Origin: an uncultured Actinomycetes bacterium
GTDB taxonomy: Bacteria; Actinomycetota; Actinomycetes; Nanopelagicales; Nanopelagicaceae
Assembly: GCA_903953805.1 (NCBI GenBank)
Contig: CAJBLC010000120.1
Coordinates: 1 to 10,493 of the forward strand
Direction: 5' to 3'
Length of the DNA stretch: 10,493 bases
Positions 7,429 through 10,493 of this stretch are shown piece by piece. Under the pieces are notes generated by a model. The model did no database searches. It saw only the letters and a list, made by a program, of their open reading frames with translations, and was not told the DNA's origin. Position 1 is the stretch's first letter; each line of letters opens with the position of its first letter. The translations under genes were made by a program, and so were the position numbers.

Positions 7429-9342
7429 TTAGGAATCTGCTCCCTGGTTCGCCTTCTTAGTGCGAGATGTCGCACGGCCGCGCTCGTTCTGATCGAGGAT
7501 CACCTTACGAACTCGAACCTGCTTTGGTGTGACTTCTACGCATTCATCTTCGCGACAGAACTCAAGTGCCTGCTCCATATTGAGAAGCTTTGGCGGAATC
7601 AAACGCTCTGCTTCATCAGTACCGGAAGAACGCATATTGGTGAGTTTCTTTTCGCGAACTGCGTTGACATCCATATCTTCTGGACGGCTGTTCTCGCCAA
7701 CGACCATGCCTTCATAGACTTCTGTACCTGGCTCAACAAAGAGTGAACCGCGATCTTGAAGTGAGTACAGCGCATAAGAAGTAACTGCGCCGCGCCGATC
7801 AGAGACGAGTGATCCAGTAAGACGAGTACGAATCTCGCCATGCCAGTTCTCATAACCATCGAAGACGTGGTGAAGCAATCCAGTTCCACGAGTTTCAGTG
7901 AGGAACTCGGTACGGAATCCAATGAGGCCACGTGATGGAACCTTGTAATCGAAACGAATCCAACCAGTTCCGTGGTTAACCATCTGCTCCATGCGACCCT
8001 TACGGAGCGCCATCAACTGAGTAACAACTCCGAGATACTCTTCTGGGATATCGATCGAGAGGCGTTCCATCGGCTCTTGGAGCTTTCCATCAACGGTCTT
8101 TGTCACTACCTGTGGCTTACCCACGGTGAGTTCGAAGCCTTCACGGCGCATAATTTCAACAAGTACTGCGAGTTGAAGTTCGCCACGACCTTGAACTTCC
8201 CAGGTATCAGGACGTTCGGTGTTCTTCACGCGAAGTGATACGTTACCGATGAGCTCTGCATCGAGGCGGTTCTTTACCTGACGAGCAGTAAGGAGCTTTC
8301 CAACCTGACCTGCAAGAGGTGAGGTATTAATACCGATTGTCATCGAGATCGATGGCTCATCGACAGTAATTAATGGGAGCGCATGCGCCTTTTCAGCATC
8401 TGCAAGGGTCTCGCCCAATGTAATGGTCTCGATACCTGCGACCGCGATGATGTCACCAGGGCCTGCTTCAAGAGTAGGTACGCGCTCGAGGCCATCAGTG
8501 ATCAAAAGTTCTGAGATCTTGACGCGCTCTTGTGTGCCATCTTGTTTCATCCAGGCAACAGTTGAGCCCTTCTTGATCACGCCTTCACGTACGCGACAGA
8601 GTGCAAGACGACCAAGGTAAGGCGAGCTATCCAAGTTCGTTACATGTGCTTGTAGTGGTGCACCCTCGTGATAGACCGGAGCTGGGATAGTTCCGAAGAT
8701 CGTATCGAAGAGAACATCGAGGTTCTCTTGATCTGGCATGCCACCATCAGCAGGGCGATTGAGAGATGCGCGACCAGCCTTTGCAGATGCATAGACGATT
8801 GGGAATTCAATCTGCTCTTCATTGGCATCGAGATCTAAGAAGAGTGCATAGGCCTCATCAACGACCTCACCGATACGTGAGTCAGAACGGTCGACCTTAT
8901 TGATAACGAGAATAACTGGGAGGTTCTTGCTCAGCGCTTTACGAAGTACGAAGCGAGTCTGAGGAAGTGGGCCTTCAGATGCATCGACGAGAAGAATGAC
9001 GCCGTCAACCATTTCAAGTCCGCGCTCTACTTCGCCACCGAAGTCGGCGTGGCCCGGAGTATCAATGATGTTAACGATCTGATTTCCGCGTTTAACCGCA
9101 GTGTTCTTGGCGAGAATGGTGATTCCCTTTTCGCGCTCAAGGTCCATTGAGTCCATGACGCGATCGCGATCTTCGCCCTCTTTTTGGTGCTCAGAGAAGG
9201 CACCAGATTGAGTGAGCATGGCATCAACGAGTGTTGTCTTTCCATGGTCAACGTGAGCAATAATCGCTACGTTACGGAGCTCATCGCGCTTCTTGAGTTC
9301 GCCAGTTATATATGGGCTCTTCTCGTATTTTATTTTAGACAT
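7429..9342 (-). CDS. typA: Ribosome-associated translational GTPase TypA/BipA
   Basis: Complete 637-residue member of the EF-G-like TypA/BipA family, cytoplasmic GTPases that bind the ribosome and help 50S assembly and stress or cold adaptation in studied bacteria. The GTPase signature is intact: G1 AHVDHGKT (29-36), G2 GITI (73-76), G3 DTPGH (94-98), G4 NKVD (148-151) and G5 ASAKAG (185-190). A beta-barrel domain II lies at about 225-315, domain III at about 325-405 with GRGELQLAVLVE, domain V at about 418-505 and the TypA-specific C-terminal domain at about 505-620 (RRGAVTSYALY, SRPEDMDVN). The first 21 residues before LRNVAIIAH are a charged extension longer than in many relatives. The start is supported by GGAG 10 bases upstream. 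The ATG lies inside the last codons of ychF (8-base overlap), so the two are probably cotranscribed and coupled. Confidence 0.97.
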   Translation of the reverse strand: MSKIKYEKSPYITGELKKRDELRNVAIIAHVDHGKTTLVDAMLTQSGAFSEHQKEGEDRDRVMDSMDLEREKGITILAKNTAVKRGNQIVNIIDTPGHADFGGEVERGLEMVDGVILLVDASEGPLPQTRFVLRKALSKNLPVILVINKVDRSDSRIGEVVDEAYALFLDLDANEEQIEFPIVYASAKAGRASLNRPADGGMPDQENLDVLFDTIFGTIPAPVYHEGAPLQAHVTNLDSSPYLGRLALCRVREGVIKKGSTVAWMKQDGTQERVKISELLITDGLERVPTLEAGPGDIIAVAGIETITLGETLADAEKAHALPLITVDEPSISMTIGINTSPLAGQVGKLLTARQVKNRLDAELIGNVSLRVKNTERPDTWEVQGRGELQLAVLVEIMRREGFELTVGKPQVVTKTVDGKLQEPMERLSIDIPEEYLGVVTQLMALRKGRMEQMVNHGTGWIRFDYKVPSRGLIGFRTEFLTETRGTGLLHHVFDGYENWHGEIRTRLTGSLVSDRRGAVTSYALYSLQDRGSLFVEPGTEVYEGMVVGENSRPEDMDVNAVREKKLTNMRSSGTDEAERLIPPKLLNMEQALEFCREDECVEVTPKQVRVRKVILDQNERGRATSRTKKANQGADS

Positions 9343-10420
9343 TGAATCTGAACTCCACTACATCACCATCGGCCATTACATACTCTTTACCTTCCATGCG
9401 GACTTTTCCGCGAGCACGGGCCTCTGTCATTGAACCTGCTTCGATCAAATCACCAAATGCCACGATCTCGGCCTTGATGAAACCTTTTTGGAAATCGGTG
9501 TGAATCACACCTGCCGCCATGGGAGCGGTATCGCCTTTATGAATTGTCCATGCACGAGCCTCTTTAGGACCGGCGGTTAAATATGTTTGAAGTCCAAGAG
9601 TCTCGAATCCAACGCGAGCAAGAGTGGCAAGGCCTGGCTCTTCCATACCGATCTCTTTCAAAAGCTCGAGCGCATCGGCATCATCAAGCTCTGCGAGTTC
9701 GGCTTCAGTCTTAGCATCGAGGAAGATCGCTTCAGCCGGTGCAACGAGCGCTTGCAACTTCTGGCGAAGAGCTTGGTCGCTAAGTTCGGATGCATCTACA
9801 TTAAAGACATAGAGGAATGGCTTCGTTGTCATTAATTGAAGTTCAGCGATCGCTGCGAGATCAACCCTTGAACCGCTGAGCAACTTACCTTCATTAAGAA
9901 TCTTCTGTGCTTCTTTTACTGCTTCAATGACAGCAGCCTTCTCCTTCTGGATGCGCGCTTCCTTTTCAAGTCGAGGAAGTGCCTTCTCGATCGTCTGAAG
10001 GTCAGCGAGCGCAAGTTCAGTATTGATGACTTCGATATCGGATGCTGGGTCAACGAATGCTGCTGTGCGTTCACCTTCGCGGGTGACATTCTCGTCGGTA
10101 AAGACGCGGATGACCTGACAGATGGCATCGGTCTCACGAATGTTTGCCAAGAACTTATTTCCGAGGCCAGCACCTTCTGATGCGCCCTTTACGATTCCGG
10201 CGATATCTACAAAGGAGACCGCTGCTGGCAGGATCTTCTCCGAGCCAAAGATTTCTGCGAGCTTGCCTAGGCGTGGATCGGGAACGCCGACGACGCCGAC
10301 ATTTGGCTCAATCGTGGCGAAGGGGTAGTTAGCCGCAAGGACATTGTTCTTTGTCAGGGCATTAAAAAGGGTCGACTTTCCCACGTTGGGCAGTCCGACA
10401 ATTCCAATAGAGAGGCTCAC
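9335..10420 (-). CDS. ychF: Redox/translation-associated P-loop ATPase YchF (OLA1 family)
   Basis: Complete 361-residue YchF, matching the usual length (about 363). YchF belongs to the Obg-related GTPase superfamily but characterised members prefer ATP. They bind ribosomes and are linked to oxidative-stress control. Visible landmarks: P-loop GLPNVGKST (9-17), switch I NYPFATIEPN (31-40), G3 DIAG (72-75) followed by VKGASEGAGLGNKFL (77-91), a charged helical hairpin at about 130-200, an atypical G4 NVDASE (207-212), and a C-terminal TGS domain (about 279-360) ending DGDVVEFRFNV. The start is GTG at 10420, chosen because SLSIGIVGLPNVGKS is the normal YchF N-terminus and nothing longer fits. No purine-rich ribosome binding site precedes it, so it could be leaderless. 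It is the first gene of the minus-strand run and overlaps typA by 8 bases. Confidence 0.97.
   Translation of the reverse strand: MSLSIGIVGLPNVGKSTLFNALTKNNVLAANYPFATIEPNVGVVGVPDPRLGKLAEIFGSEKILPAAVSFVDIAGIVKGASEGAGLGNKFLANIRETDAICQVIRVFTDENVTREGERTAAFVDPASDIEVINTELALADLQTIEKALPRLEKEARIQKEKAAVIEAVKEAQKILNEGKLLSGSRVDLAAIAELQLMTTKPFLYVFNVDASELSDQALRQKLQALVAPAEAIFLDAKTEAELAELDDADALELLKEIGMEEPGLATLARVGFETLGLQTYLTAGPKEARAWTIHKGDTAPMAAGVIHTDFQKGFIKAEIVAFGDLIEAGSMTEARARGKVRMEGKEYVMADGDVVEFRFNV
9353..9356 (-). promoter_or_regulatory. Ribosome binding site of typA
   Basis: GGAG on the minus strand within the 3' end of ychF, 10 bases before the typA ATG at 9342-9340. It supports the longer start with the N-terminal extension. 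Confidence 0.6.
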
Positions 10421-10429
10421 GAGGAGTAG

Positions 10430-10435
10430 AGCCTA
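10430..10435 (-). promoter_or_regulatory. Possible -10 box for a leaderless ychF transcript
   Basis: TAGGCT on the minus strand fits TANNNT and lies 9 bases before the GTG start of ychF, which has no ribosome binding site. Actinobacteria use many leaderless mRNAs with this geometry. No well-spaced -35 box is seen, so the call is tentative. Confidence 0.25.
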
Positions 10436-10471
10436 CGGGGCTTTGTCAGTCTTCCCTGCCAAGATGAGGAT

Positions 10472-10493
10472 ATGAGCACAGTGATCTTCAGCC
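10472..10493 (+). CDS. Possible start of a divergent gene, cut by the window edge
   Basis: An ATG at 10472 opens a frame reading MSTVIFS to the window end, divergent from ychF. A GAGGA at 10466-10470 is too close to this ATG but is 10 bases before the in-frame GTG at 10481 (MIFS), which may be the true start. Only seven codons are visible, so no product can be named. Confidence 0.25.

Noticed and set aside
10428..10444. Hairpin AGAGCC-loop-GGCTTT between ychF and the right edge
   Set aside because: The stem includes a G-T pair, is only 6 bp long and overlaps the possible ychF -10 box. It is probably chance.

Overview
The window looks like a piece of a compact actinobacterial chromosome of medium GC content (roughly half, judged by eye). 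Two things point there: the tandem pair of UvrD-type helicases, each fused to a C-terminal RecB-type nuclease (the AdnA/AdnB arrangement known from mycobacteria and other Actinobacteria), and the tight gene packing. Free-living freshwater or marine actinobacteria with reduced genomes (for example the Nanopelagicales/acI group) would fit the medium GC and short spacers. That is an inference from style, not from a marker gene.

Layout, left to right. Bases 1-79 do not read convincingly as any gene. Bases about 80-769 (+) encode the C-terminal two thirds of an endonuclease/exonuclease/phosphatase (EEP) domain protein whose N-terminal part is missing or scrambled at the window edge. Everything from 778 to 10420 is on the minus strand. 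In transcription order it is ychF (10420-9335), typA/bipA (9342-7429), a 108-base spacer with unusual inverted repeats, an adnA-like gene (7319-4146) and an adnB-like gene (4149-778). A divergent gene may begin at the far right edge.

The minus-strand genes form two tightly coupled pairs. ychF and typA overlap by 8 bases and encode translation-associated GTPases. adnA and adnB overlap by 4 bases (ATGA) and encode the two subunits of a predicted double-strand-break resecting helicase-nuclease. The two subunits are visibly unequal. The AdnB-like subunit has textbook helicase motifs and no cysteine at all. The AdnA-like subunit has eroded motifs II and III but carries a four-cysteine Fe-S 'staple' around its nuclease.

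The most interesting non-coding signal is the spacer between typA and adnA. Three arms of one 8-11 base motif allow two mutually exclusive hairpins, and one of them would bury the purine-rich sequence just before the adnA start codon. No run of U follows these hairpins, so they look more like a switch or operator than a standard terminator. No tRNA, rRNA, CRISPR array, insertion sequence or phage gene was seen. I found no clearly novel multi-gene system.
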